Notes under the pieces: model-generated
What the model saw: the letters and a program-made list of their open reading frames with translations, nothing else
Databases searched by the model: none
What the model was told of the DNA's origin: nothing
Shown here: positions 25,934 through 34,018 of the stretch, one piece after another
How positions within the stretch are numbered: position 1 is the stretch's first letter
Layout: each line of letters begins with the position of its first letter
Assembly (NCBI GenBank): GCA_024401335.1
Contig: JAKSLH010000016.1
Coordinates: forward strand, 1-62,378
DNA: 62,378 nucleotides
Direction: 5' to 3'
Source: Bacteroidales bacterium
GTDB taxonomy: Bacteria > Bacteroidota > Bacteroidia > Bacteroidales > Marinilabiliaceae
Program-made: the position numbers and the translations under genes

Positions 25934-28330
25934 ATGAGAAAAAATCTATTATCAGCAATTGCCACTATCAGCCTGGCAAGTTGCACGCTAACCAGCACCT
26001 CAGACAACAACGACATATTATGGTATGACGAGCCTGCAACGATATGGGAGGAGAGTCTGCCCCTAGGCAACGGCAGATTGGGACTCATGCCCGACGGAGG
26101 TGTGATGGAGGAGCATGTCGTCTTGAACGAGATATCGATGTGGTCGGGATCTGAAGCCGACTACAGCAATCCGAAAGCGGCGGAGAGTCTGACAAAAATA
26201 AGACAACTGCTCTTTGAAGGCAAGAACCATGAAGCGCAGGAACTGATGTATGAGACATTCGTGCCCAAGACAACTAGCGAAGGCACGTATGGCGCATATC
26301 AGATGCTTGGAGACCTCAACATCACCTATGACATAGATACCACAGGAGGCATAGATGAGTATAAGCGTATGCTCGACATGCAACGAGGCATAGCGACAAC
26401 CGATATCATAGCGAGAAGAAACCGCATACATAAGGAATACATAGCGTCGAGAAAAGACGACATCATAGCCATAAACCTGAAGAGCGACCAGGCAATAAGT
26501 TTCACGATCAAGATGACCCGCAAGGAACGCAGCGAGACACACGCCGAGGGGAACAAGATTGTCATGTCGGGCAGAATGGACAGTGGTCAGTCAGGAGTAG
26601 AGGGCGTAGGATACCGGGCCATACTTACCACGCTAGAAGGCAGTGACGGGAAACAGACATATACAGACGAAGGCCTGAGAATAGAGCAGGCAAGAGACGT
26701 GACCCTCTTGATATCGGCCAGGACAAGCTATCTGTCTGGCGACAAGTATCAGGAAGCGACAGAAGATGACCTGACAAGAGTATCTGCCAAGACATACGAA
26801 GATATAAAGAGAGCCCACGTAGAGGAACATAGAGAGTTATATGACAGAGTGAAGCTGGACCTCAGAGGCAACGGAGACGCCTCGCTAGCGACAGACGAGC
26901 GTATATTGAGATATGCGGAGACTGCCGATCCCGAAATGGCAGAGCTTTACTATAACTTCGGAAGATACTCACTCATAAGCAGCACACGAGAAGGATCACT
27001 GCCACCCAACCTGCAGGGGCTATGGGCCAACGAATGCGGCACACCATGGAACGGCGACTATCATACAAACATCAATGTGCAGATGAACCATTGGCCGCTG
27101 GAGCAAGGCAACCTAGACGAACTATATGAGCCGCTGGTGGAACTCATGGAGAGATCTGTAGCATCGGGTGAGAAGACTGCCAAGGCTTTCTATGGGCAAG
27201 AGGCGAAAGGATGGGTGATGCACATGATGACCAACGTATGGCGATTTACAGCACCTGGAGAACATCCGTCATGGGGAGCGACAAACACAGGCGGTGCGTG
27301 GATGTGTGAGCATCTATGGGAGCGCTATGAATATACACAAGACACAACATATCTGAGAAGGATATACCCCGTCATGCGAGGAGCAAGCGAATTCTTCCAG
27401 TCGACGATGGTCAGAGAGCCTAAACATGGATGGAAGGTTACTGCGCCATCGTCATCACCAGAAAACGCCTTTATCTTAGACGGAAACGACCAGCCGACAA
27501 GCGTATGCATGGCTCCAACAATGGACATAGAGATAGTAAGAGAGCTATATAGCAACGTGATAAAAGCTGCGGAGATTCTCGGTATAGACGACAAGCTGAC
27601 GGCCGACCTGAAGAGAGACCTAGAGGACCTGCCTCCGCTACAGATAGCTGAAGAGGGCTATCTGCAGGAGTGGCTAGAGGATTACAAAGAGGTAGATATA
27701 CACCATCGACATGTATCGCACCTATATGGACTGCATCCGTCGAACCAGATAAGTCCGATAGAGACACCCGAGCTCGCCGAAGCATGCCGAGAGACCCTCG
27801 AGCGACGAGGTGACGGAGGCACAGGCTGGAGCAGAGCCTGGAAGATAAACTTCTGGGCACGACTCTTTGACGGAAACAGAGCCGAGAGGTTGCTCAAGAG
27901 CCTCTTCTCGACAGCCATAGAGGCCGACGGGAGCCACAGAAGCGGCACATTCCCCAACCTATGGTGCTCTCACCCTCCCTTTCAGCTAGACGGCAATTTC
28001 GGAGGAGCTGCAGGCATAGGCGAGATGCTCCTGCAAAGCCACATGGGGTATATAAACCCTCTGCCAGCCCTGCCTGACACATGGAGCGAAGGAAGAACAG
28101 AAGGCATGAGAGTGAGAGGTGGAGCAGAAGTAGGCATGACATGGGCAGACAGCAGACTGCGCACGATGTCGCTACACGGAGGTGCCAAGGATGCATATTC
28201 GATAGTAATACCAAGCAACATATCGGCAGCATATATCAACGGCAAAAAGGCAAGCATGAGAGACTATCATGGCACAAGAATTGTTGATGTAAAGATGGAC
28301 AATGGAGAGGCGACTCTAACGTTTGAATAA
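25934..28330 (+). CDS. GH95 alpha-L-fucosidase/alpha-L-galactosidase lipoprotein
   Basis: 798 residues from ATG 25934, which opens a lipoprotein signal (lipobox SLASC, Cys17). GH95 landmarks: N-terminal sandwich (LPLGNGRLG, 43-51); WNGDYHTNINVQMNHWP with the water-activating N379 and N381; SSSPEN with the proposed acid E510; HHRHVSHLYGLHP; and DGNFGGAAGIGEM with a substrate-contacting Asp. Inverting enzymes of this family remove terminal alpha-1,2-L-fucose, or L-galactose from complex xylans. His two residues before N379 is the fucosidase-type residue as I recall it (uncertain). Follows the porin by 40 bases, and its stop overlaps the next ATG by one base. Confidence 0.88.
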   Translation: MRKNLLSAIATISLASCTLTSTSDNNDILWYDEPATIWEESLPLGNGRLGLMPDGGVMEEHVVLNEISMWSGSEADYSNPKAAESLTKIRQLLFEGKNHEAQELMYETFVPKTTSEGTYGAYQMLGDLNITYDIDTTGGIDEYKRMLDMQRGIATTDIIARRNRIHKEYIASRKDDIIAINLKSDQAISFTIKMTRKERSETHAEGNKIVMSGRMDSGQSGVEGVGYRAILTTLEGSDGKQTYTDEGLRIEQARDVTLLISARTSYLSGDKYQEATEDDLTRVSAKTYEDIKRAHVEEHRELYDRVKLDLRGNGDASLATDERILRYAETADPEMAELYYNFGRYSLISSTREGSLPPNLQGLWANECGTPWNGDYHTNINVQMNHWPLEQGNLDELYEPLVELMERSVASGEKTAKAFYGQEAKGWVMHMMTNVWRFTAPGEHPSWGATNTGGAWMCEHLWERYEYTQDTTYLRRIYPVMRGASEFFQSTMVREPKHGWKVTAPSSSPENAFILDGNDQPTSVCMAPTMDIEIVRELYSNVIKAAEILGIDDKLTADLKRDLEDLPPLQIAEEGYLQEWLEDYKEVDIHHRHVSHLYGLHPSNQISPIETPELAEACRETLERRGDGGTGWSRAWKINFWARLFDGNRAERLLKSLFSTAIEADGSHRSGTFPNLWCSHPPFQLDGNFGGAAGIGEMLLQSHMGYINPLPALPDTWSEGRTEGMRVRGGAEVGMTWADSRLRTMSLHGGAKDAYSIVIPSNISAAYINGKKASMRDYHGTRIVDVKMDNGEATLTFE

Positions 28331-28947
28331 TGAGAAACAAGATATACATATTAGTCATCCTAAGTCTTCTTTTAGTATCATGCTCCAGAAAGAAGGAGCA
28401 GAAAGAGATGACTATGCGCCTACGTGACATCAACGAGCTACAGCTGGAGGAACTAACGCTGTCGAAGACATATACGGTGCGCGACCAGTACTATGAGAAC
28501 CAAGAGCACGGATATAAGCACGTATGGGAAGAGATAGCTGACTGGATGCATCACAACACACGCGTAGGAGCGAGAATAGGAGTATATGGCATAAACAGAA
28601 ACTATTCTGCCTACATCAACCTCAACGAGCTGAGACATGATGATGTAAGATTTGAAGAAGACAATATGTACGTCAGTCTGCCGCCAGTCAGAATCAAAGT
28701 ACTAGGCAACGACATGGTGCCAGACGCCATACACGAACGAGTGACAGGGCTGCGCTGGAGGATAACAGAGCCCGAACGCAACGCCATGAAGATGAAGGCC
28801 GCGCAACAGCTCGACAGCATAATGAACGAGAGCAACAGTCCGATAGTAGAAGAGCTAAAGACAAAAGCCCAGAGGAAAGCTCAAAAGTGGATAGAGAAAG
28901 TCATAGAGAGCCGAGGATATACACCAATAGTAACATTCAGGAACTGA
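28330..28947 (+). CDS. DUF4230-like lipoprotein
   Basis: 205 residues with lipobox LLVSC (Cys18). The mature part shows the DUF4230 pattern: LSKTYTVRDQYY near the N-terminus, RVGARIGVYGINRNYSAYINL as the central beta-strand pair, then VSLPPVRIKVLGN, and a long C-terminal helical stretch (ERNAMKMKAAQQLDSIM, AQRKAQKWIEKV). Function unknown; these proteins look like small envelope adaptors. The next gene encodes a shorter-anchored protein with the same strand pattern, so this is a tandem pair. Overlaps the GH95 stop by one base. Confidence 0.7.
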   Translation: MRNKIYILVILSLLLVSCSRKKEQKEMTMRLRDINELQLEELTLSKTYTVRDQYYENQEHGYKHVWEEIADWMHHNTRVGARIGVYGINRNYSAYINLNELRHDDVRFEEDNMYVSLPPVRIKVLGNDMVPDAIHERVTGLRWRITEPERNAMKMKAAQQLDSIMNESNSPIVEELKTKAQRKAQKWIEKVIESRGYTPIVTFRN

Positions 28948-28950
28948 CGC

Positions 28951-29625
28951 ATGGCAAAGAGAATAATCAAAATACTGATCATCGTATTGCTACTAGTAAT
29001 AATAGCGTCGTATATTATTCCGCTCGTTTTTCCTGCACTGGCGGTATATAGCATAGGCAGTTTTCTAGGCAAAGCCGAGACGACAGAGCAATATAGCGAA
29101 GCCCGCATAAACGAGATAAAGCAGATGGTGAAGCTCAATTCGCTGCAGGCGCAAGAGAACATCGTCTATAAGGACACCATAGACAACATGTTTGTAGTAT
29201 ATGGCATAGACGTGAACATCGTCGTAGGGTTTGACGTGGACAACATGCGTCACAAGGTAATAGATAACACGCTTGTCGTTGAACTGCCCAAGCCAAACAT
29301 CTCGTTTTACCAGAACGGCAAGGAACAGCTCCTAGACATATATGAGCTATCGCTAGGTGGCAAGATACATGAATGGACCAACATAGGATATGCGCCTAAC
29401 CTCAGCGGCACACAGAGTATGAAGCTACATGGTAAGATGGCCAAATACGTAGAAGAGACCATAACGCGCAAGCATTATGAGCGCAAGGCCCAAGAGACTG
29501 CAATGCACAACATGGCCAACCTATTATATGCCCTGCAGGGCGATGTGATGATAGTAGAAGACCTTGACGCCTACGTAGCGTCGCTATGGGACCACCGTCC
29601 GGTTATAACAATGCCTGACGAATGA
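28951..29625 (+). CDS. DUF4230-like membrane protein
   Basis: 224 residues with one N-terminal membrane helix (about 5-33) instead of a lipobox. The body repeats the architecture of the preceding lipoprotein: NMFVVYGIDVNIVVGFD, LVVELPKPNISFY, and a helical C-terminus (RKAQETAMHNMANLLYAL). It starts three bases after the lipoprotein stop. Its stop codon TGA directly abuts the opposing stop of the minus-strand transporter at 29626. Function unknown. Confidence 0.7.
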   Translation: MAKRIIKILIIVLLLVIIASYIIPLVFPALAVYSIGSFLGKAETTEQYSEARINEIKQMVKLNSLQAQENIVYKDTIDNMFVVYGIDVNIVVGFDVDNMRHKVIDNTLVVELPKPNISFYQNGKEQLLDIYELSLGGKIHEWTNIGYAPNLSGTQSMKLHGKMAKYVEETITRKHYERKAQETAMHNMANLLYALQGDVMIVEDLDAYVASLWDHRPVITMPDE

Positions 29626-30576
29626 TCAGGAAGCCTTACGCATCTTCCAAAGCTGATAAGAATTGATAGTATTCTGCCAAAGGACATAAGCGCCTGGGGC
29701 GACGGAACATATAGGCTCGAGATAGGTGTAAGCCATCCATATAGCGAGGACCGTATTCTTCTGTCCCAAAGCCTGACCGCCACTTATGCGGTCACCATAT
29801 TTCGTTCCCACATATTTACCAATAGCAAACTGCGCACAACAAGCGAGGAGACTTATGACAGCCAGCCATATAACAAGCTGCATATTGTCGGAGTCGTCGA
29901 CGATACTCTTAGCCGTCTTACCCATCACCATAGCCAAAGCCACAGCCCAGATATAGAAAGCCATACCCGAATGAGCCTTCAGCCAAGCGTGAGCCGATTT
30001 CCATACAAAACGAAGGAACTGAGCAACAAGGAATGGACAGATAAGAAGCGGAAACACCTTAGAGAGGATGAGGAGGAATGCATGAATGAATGTCAAGCCT
30101 TCGCTAGGATGTATGAGCGGGAACACGAGAGGCACGAAGATCGCGCAAAGAAGATTAATGAGCACAGTATAAGTCACCAGCGTCTCAGCATTACCGCCCA
30201 ATTTCTGAGTAACGACAGCCGCTGCTGTAGCCGTTGGACAGATGAGACATACCATAGCACCTTGAGCGACTACAGGGCTGAACGGAGCCAAGAGAAGGTA
30301 TATTGCCACACTCAAGAGAAGCTGTACCAAGAGATGAATCCAATGCCAGCCCATGAAGCGGAACTCACGTGGATTGACTTTGCAGAAAGTAAGCAAGAGC
30401 TGAGCAAAGATGAGAGAAGGAGCCAACACCTTGTCGATGGCGCGAACAGCAGGTTTAGTAGGCTGAAGGAGATCGATATGAGCAAAAGCCAGGTAAATCA
30501 ACACACCAGACACCATAGCGATAGGGAGGGTCCAGTTCTTCAAGAAAGCGACAAATTTCATCTCTGTGTATGCCAT
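29626..30576 (-). CDS. BASS-family (bile acid:sodium symporter-like) transporter
   Basis: 316 residues, about nine to ten hydrophobic helices. The unwound crossover signatures of the BASS fold are visible: CPTATAAAVVTQKLGGNAE in the first half and SGGQALGQKNTVLAIWMAYTYL in the second, the latter resembling the GQ.NT.LA motif. These are Na+-coupled organic-anion carriers in the inner membrane; substrate not predictable. Its promoter is at 30590-30597, divergent from the DUF1015 gene. Convergent stop-to-stop with the DUF4230 gene with zero spacing. Confidence 0.8.
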   Translation of the reverse strand: MAYTEMKFVAFLKNWTLPIAMVSGVLIYLAFAHIDLLQPTKPAVRAIDKVLAPSLIFAQLLLTFCKVNPREFRFMGWHWIHLLVQLLLSVAIYLLLAPFSPVVAQGAMVCLICPTATAAAVVTQKLGGNAETLVTYTVLINLLCAIFVPLVFPLIHPSEGLTFIHAFLLILSKVFPLLICPFLVAQFLRFVWKSAHAWLKAHSGMAFYIWAVALAMVMGKTAKSIVDDSDNMQLVIWLAVISLLACCAQFAIGKYVGTKYGDRISGGQALGQKNTVLAIWMAYTYLEPICSVAPGAYVLWQNTINSYQLWKMRKAS

Positions 30577-30589
30577 TAGAATTACGGGG

Positions 30590-30597
30590 CAAAGATA
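30590..30597 (-). promoter_or_regulatory. -7 element of the BASS transporter gene
   Basis: TATCTTTG read on the minus strand (perfect match), 13 bases before ATG 30576, giving a very short leader. Confidence 0.65.
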
Positions 30598-30636
30598 GCA
30601 GAAAGAGAGACGCTGAAAGCTGAAAAGTTGTGAAAA

Positions 30637-30668
30637 TTTGGATAATTGGTGTGAAAGGCATATATTTG
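30637..30668 (+). promoter_or_regulatory. Promoter of the DUF1015 operon
   Basis: TTTG (30637-30640), 20-base spacer, TATATTTG (30661-30668); both elements perfect. Transcription would begin about 20 bases before ATG 30697. Divergent from the BASS promoter, with back-to-back elements 40 bases apart. Confidence 0.75.
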
Positions 30669-30696
30669 AATATACAACACTAAAACACAGACAATC

Positions 30697-31938
30697 ATGG
30701 TAACAGTTAAACCTTTTTGCGGATTACGTCCGCCTATTGAACTAGTAGAGAAAGTGGCATGCCTGCCATACGACGTCATGAACACCCAGGAAGCCGCGGA
30801 GATGGTAAAAGGTAAGAAGGAGTCGCTGTTGCACGTAACAAGAGCAGAAATAGATTGTCCAGCAGGGACAGACATACATACGGAGACCGTATATCAGAAA
30901 GCCGTAGAGAACTTCAAGAAGATGCAAGATGAGGGGTGGTTGGTAAGAGATGCCAAGCCATGCTATTACATCTATGCGCAGACCATGAATGGAAGAACAC
31001 AGTATGGCATCGTTGCGGCAGCGGCATGCAAGGACTACATGAGCGGCACAATCAAGAAACACGAGCTAACCCGTCCGGACAAGGAGGAAGACAGAATGGT
31101 GCTTACACGTCATTTGCGAGCTAATACCGGTCCGGTCTTCCTATCATACAAGGCAGTACCTGAGATAGACGCCATAGTAGCCAAGAAGACGCAGGAGAAG
31201 CCAGAATATGACTTTGTAGCAGAAGACGGATTCGGTCATACATTCTGGGTCGTAAACGACGACAAGACAGTAAAAGAGATAGAGACATTATTTGCCACGA
31301 AAGTAGAATCGTCATATATAGCCGACGGGCACCACAGAGCTGCTGCTGCAGCGAGGATAGGAGCGGAGTGTGAGAAGAACAATCCTAACCACAACGGAAC
31401 AGAAGACTACAACTACTTCATGGCCGTACATTTCCCAGACAACCAGCTTCAGATAATAGACTACAACAGAGTAGTAAAAGATCTCAACGGGTTGAGCGAG
31501 AGCGAATTCATTGACAAGCTGAAAGAGAAGATGGTTGTTGAGAAGATAGGCCCCGAGATATACAAGCCACAAAAGCTTCATGAATTCGGCATGTATCTTG
31601 GTGGCAACTGGTATAAGCTTAGCGCCAAAGAGGGCACGTATGACAGCACCCCAACAGGTGTGCTCGACGTGACAATACTTTCAGACAATGTGCTTCTGAA
31701 CATCCTCGGCATAGAAGACCTGCGCCGTTCAAACAGAATAGACTTTGTAGGTGGCATCAGAGGACTTGGAGAGCTCCAGAAACGAGTTGACTCAGGAGAA
31801 ATGAAGGTAGCCTTTGCCATGTATCCGGTTTCGATGGACCAGCTCATTGCCATTGCTGACTCAGGTAATATCATGCCACCAAAGACGACATGGTTTGAAC
31901 CTAAGTTACGTTCAGGACTAATAATAAAGACATACTAA
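30697..31938 (+). CDS. DUF1015 family protein
   Basis: 413 residues, no signal. The family hallmarks are LRPPIE...LPYDVMN at the N-terminus, the central ADGHHRAAAA motif (about 208-217), and a C-terminal HPVPPKTTWFEPKL-like end (here MPPKTTWFEPKLRSG). DUF1015 proteins are soluble and widespread in anaerobes, often beside serine biosynthesis genes; here the partner downstream is a membrane glycosyltransferase. The fold is thought to relate to ParB/sulfiredoxin-like ATP-using enzymes, and a small-molecule kinase activity has been proposed for relatives, but I would not assign one. Starts a two-gene operon. Confidence 0.85.
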   Translation: MVTVKPFCGLRPPIELVEKVACLPYDVMNTQEAAEMVKGKKESLLHVTRAEIDCPAGTDIHTETVYQKAVENFKKMQDEGWLVRDAKPCYYIYAQTMNGRTQYGIVAAAACKDYMSGTIKKHELTRPDKEEDRMVLTRHLRANTGPVFLSYKAVPEIDAIVAKKTQEKPEYDFVAEDGFGHTFWVVNDDKTVKEIETLFATKVESSYIADGHHRAAAAARIGAECEKNNPNHNGTEDYNYFMAVHFPDNQLQIIDYNRVVKDLNGLSESEFIDKLKEKMVVEKIGPEIYKPQKLHEFGMYLGGNWYKLSAKEGTYDSTPTGVLDVTILSDNVLLNILGIEDLRRSNRIDFVGGIRGLGELQKRVDSGEMKVAFAMYPVSMDQLIAIADSGNIMPPKTTWFEPKLRSGLIIKTY

Positions 31939-31946
31939 TCATAACG

Positions 31947-33632
31947 ATGCAAAACACGATCAACAGCAAGCGATTACTGTTACTTGCTACCATCTTGATC
32001 TTTACGACCCTGCCATTTCTTGGCATTACAGACTTCAACACCAAAGGCGAGCCTCGCGAAGCCATTGTAGCCTATACGATGACCGAGAGCGGCAACTGGA
32101 TACTGCCTACCAACAACGGAGGCGAGATGGCATATAAGCCGCCTATGTTTCATTGGGGCATAGCCGTTGCATCTTCCATTATAGGAGAAGTCAACGAGTG
32201 GACATCACGTTTCCCGTCGGCCATAGCCTGTATCGGGATGATAATATGGTTCTATTGCTTTTTCTCAAGGCGAGGAGACGAAAAGACAGCATTCGTTGCG
32301 TCCCTCATTCTCTTCACGACATTTGAGGTACATAGAGCCGCCTTTGCTTGCCGAGTTGATATGGTGCTCACCTTCTTCATTGTAGGAGCATTACTCTCGT
32401 TTGCGAGTTGGACAGAGAAAGAGAAGCGAGGCATACCATGGATAGCAATACTCATGATGAGCTGCGGCACCCTCACCAAAGGACCGGTAGCCATCATTCT
32501 GCCATGCGCAACAACAGGTCTGTTCCTGCTCATCAAAGGTGAGAACATATTCAAGCTTACGGCACAGTTTGTGGCCATTGCTCTCGGGGCATTATTAATA
32601 CCAGCGACTTGGTATTATGCGGCCTATCAGCAAGGCGGCGAGGAATTCCTGGAGCTTGTGGCAGAAGAGAACATCGGACGCTTCCTAGGAAAGATGTCAT
32701 ACGGCAGCCATGAGAACCCATGGTGGTATAATGTAGAGATGATAGTGCTTGGCATCATACCATGGCTATTCCTCATACTCATCAGCCTCAAGAAAAGCTA
32801 TTTCACCATAGAGAAAAACGATTCGACATGGATGGCATGGATAAAAGGCAAACTGGCAGAGGCAAAGGACAAGATCATGTCAGCCAATCCATACGAAAGA
32901 TTTGCATTCCTTGCCGCCGTCGTGGTATTCGTCTTCTATTGCATACCCAAGAGCAAACGAGGAGTCTATCTGCTACCAGTATATCCGTTCTTGTGCTGGT
33001 TCATAGCCAAATATATCGTATGGAAGGCACAAGAGAACATCAAGATAGTAAGAGCATTTGGACATTTCATAACCGGCATTTGCGTCGTAGCAGCTATAGC
33101 ACATTGCATCGGATGGAATATAGATTCACTGAAGGCCATATATGACCCTCAGACGGTCACATACTGGACCAAGCTACTATTTATAGCATCTTTTGTCTAT
33201 GCATTCTTCTGGTGGGGCAAAAAGAGATACAAATGCGAAAACACACTGATGTGGACAGCAGCCGGAGTGGTGATCTTGTTCTTCTCTCTTGACTCTACAT
33301 ATCAACCAGCAGCTCTCAACGTCAAAAGCGACAAATACATTGCAGAGAAGCTAAAGAGCATGGATGGCAACGAGCATATCACATCATTTGTTGATGATGA
33401 TATGATGCACTTCTTTACCATCAACTACTACATGAACGATAGAGTTGGAGTTTGGAATGACGAGTCAGAAAACAACGGGTTGCTTGTCATCGGCGAGAAA
33501 GATGCCGTAGAGTTCATCAAGGGCCACGAAGCCTATAACTTCAACCTGGAATATACAAGTGAGAAAAAGAGCTGCGATGTAAAGAGGCAGCACGTACAGG
33601 TATATCGATTCAGCAAGATATCAGAAGAATAA
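31947..33632 (+). CDS. ArnT/PMT-like membrane glycosyltransferase
   Basis: 561 residues with about eleven to thirteen hydrophobic helices and a soluble C-terminus. The N-terminal catalytic loop carries FNTKGEPREAIVAYTM, which matches the D/E-x-E/R motif of GT-C enzymes such as ArnT (GEPREA). Further family marks are NWILPTNNG and YKPPMFHW. These enzymes move a sugar from a polyprenyl-phosphate donor to lipid A, other lipids or protein on the outer face of the inner membrane. Nearby GtrA, LtaS-like and acyl-CoA ligase genes also suggest envelope modification. Eight bases after the DUF1015 stop. Confidence 0.85.
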   Translation: MQNTINSKRLLLLATILIFTTLPFLGITDFNTKGEPREAIVAYTMTESGNWILPTNNGGEMAYKPPMFHWGIAVASSIIGEVNEWTSRFPSAIACIGMIIWFYCFFSRRGDEKTAFVASLILFTTFEVHRAAFACRVDMVLTFFIVGALLSFASWTEKEKRGIPWIAILMMSCGTLTKGPVAIILPCATTGLFLLIKGENIFKLTAQFVAIALGALLIPATWYYAAYQQGGEEFLELVAEENIGRFLGKMSYGSHENPWWYNVEMIVLGIIPWLFLILISLKKSYFTIEKNDSTWMAWIKGKLAEAKDKIMSANPYERFAFLAAVVVFVFYCIPKSKRGVYLLPVYPFLCWFIAKYIVWKAQENIKIVRAFGHFITGICVVAAIAHCIGWNIDSLKAIYDPQTVTYWTKLLFIASFVYAFFWWGKKRYKCENTLMWTAAGVVILFFSLDSTYQPAALNVKSDKYIAEKLKSMDGNEHITSFVDDDMMHFFTINYYMNDRVGVWNDESENNGLLVIGEKDAVEFIKGHEAYNFNLEYTSEKKSCDVKRQHVQVYRFSKISEE

Positions 33633-33634
33633 GC

Positions 33635-34018
33635 TCACGACTTGCGTTTAACAACGAAACGCACCAACAGGAAATTGACGGGCACCGCAATCAGATAGAC
33701 TGGTAGTGGTGCCCATTTTTCTGGCACACCAAGCCACAAGAAAAACGACAGGAGAACAATATGCAACACGAAATTAATGCCATGAGCACCCGCCATACCA
33801 ATAAAACGGCCCCATGTAGGTTCTACATGAAACGTGAAGTATGATGTCAGATAGAAATTGGCTATGAAGCTAGCTACGTAACCTATGGCATAACCGACTA
33901 CACTATTGATGGGAGTACACAAAAGAGCATAGTAGATGCCGTAATGAAGAAGAGTCGCAAAAACACCGACGACACCAAACCTGATGAACTCCCCTATTTT
34001 TTCTCTATTAATATCCAT
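33635..34018 (-). CDS. GtrA-family membrane protein
   Basis: 127 residues with four hydrophobic helices. FIRFGVVGVFATLLHYGIY at the N-terminus and NFYLTSYFTF near the middle are the GtrA signature. Family members help flip or present polyprenyl-linked sugars for O-antigen or wall glycan modification. ATG 34018 overlaps the upstream TGA by one base, so translation is coupled to the LtaS-like gene. The stop lies two bases beyond the opposing stop of the ArnT-like gene. Confidence 0.85.
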   Translation of the reverse strand: MDINREKIGEFIRFGVVGVFATLLHYGIYYALLCTPINSVVGYAIGYVASFIANFYLTSYFTFHVEPTWGRFIGMAGAHGINFVLHIVLLSFFLWLGVPEKWAPLPVYLIAVPVNFLLVRFVVKRKS

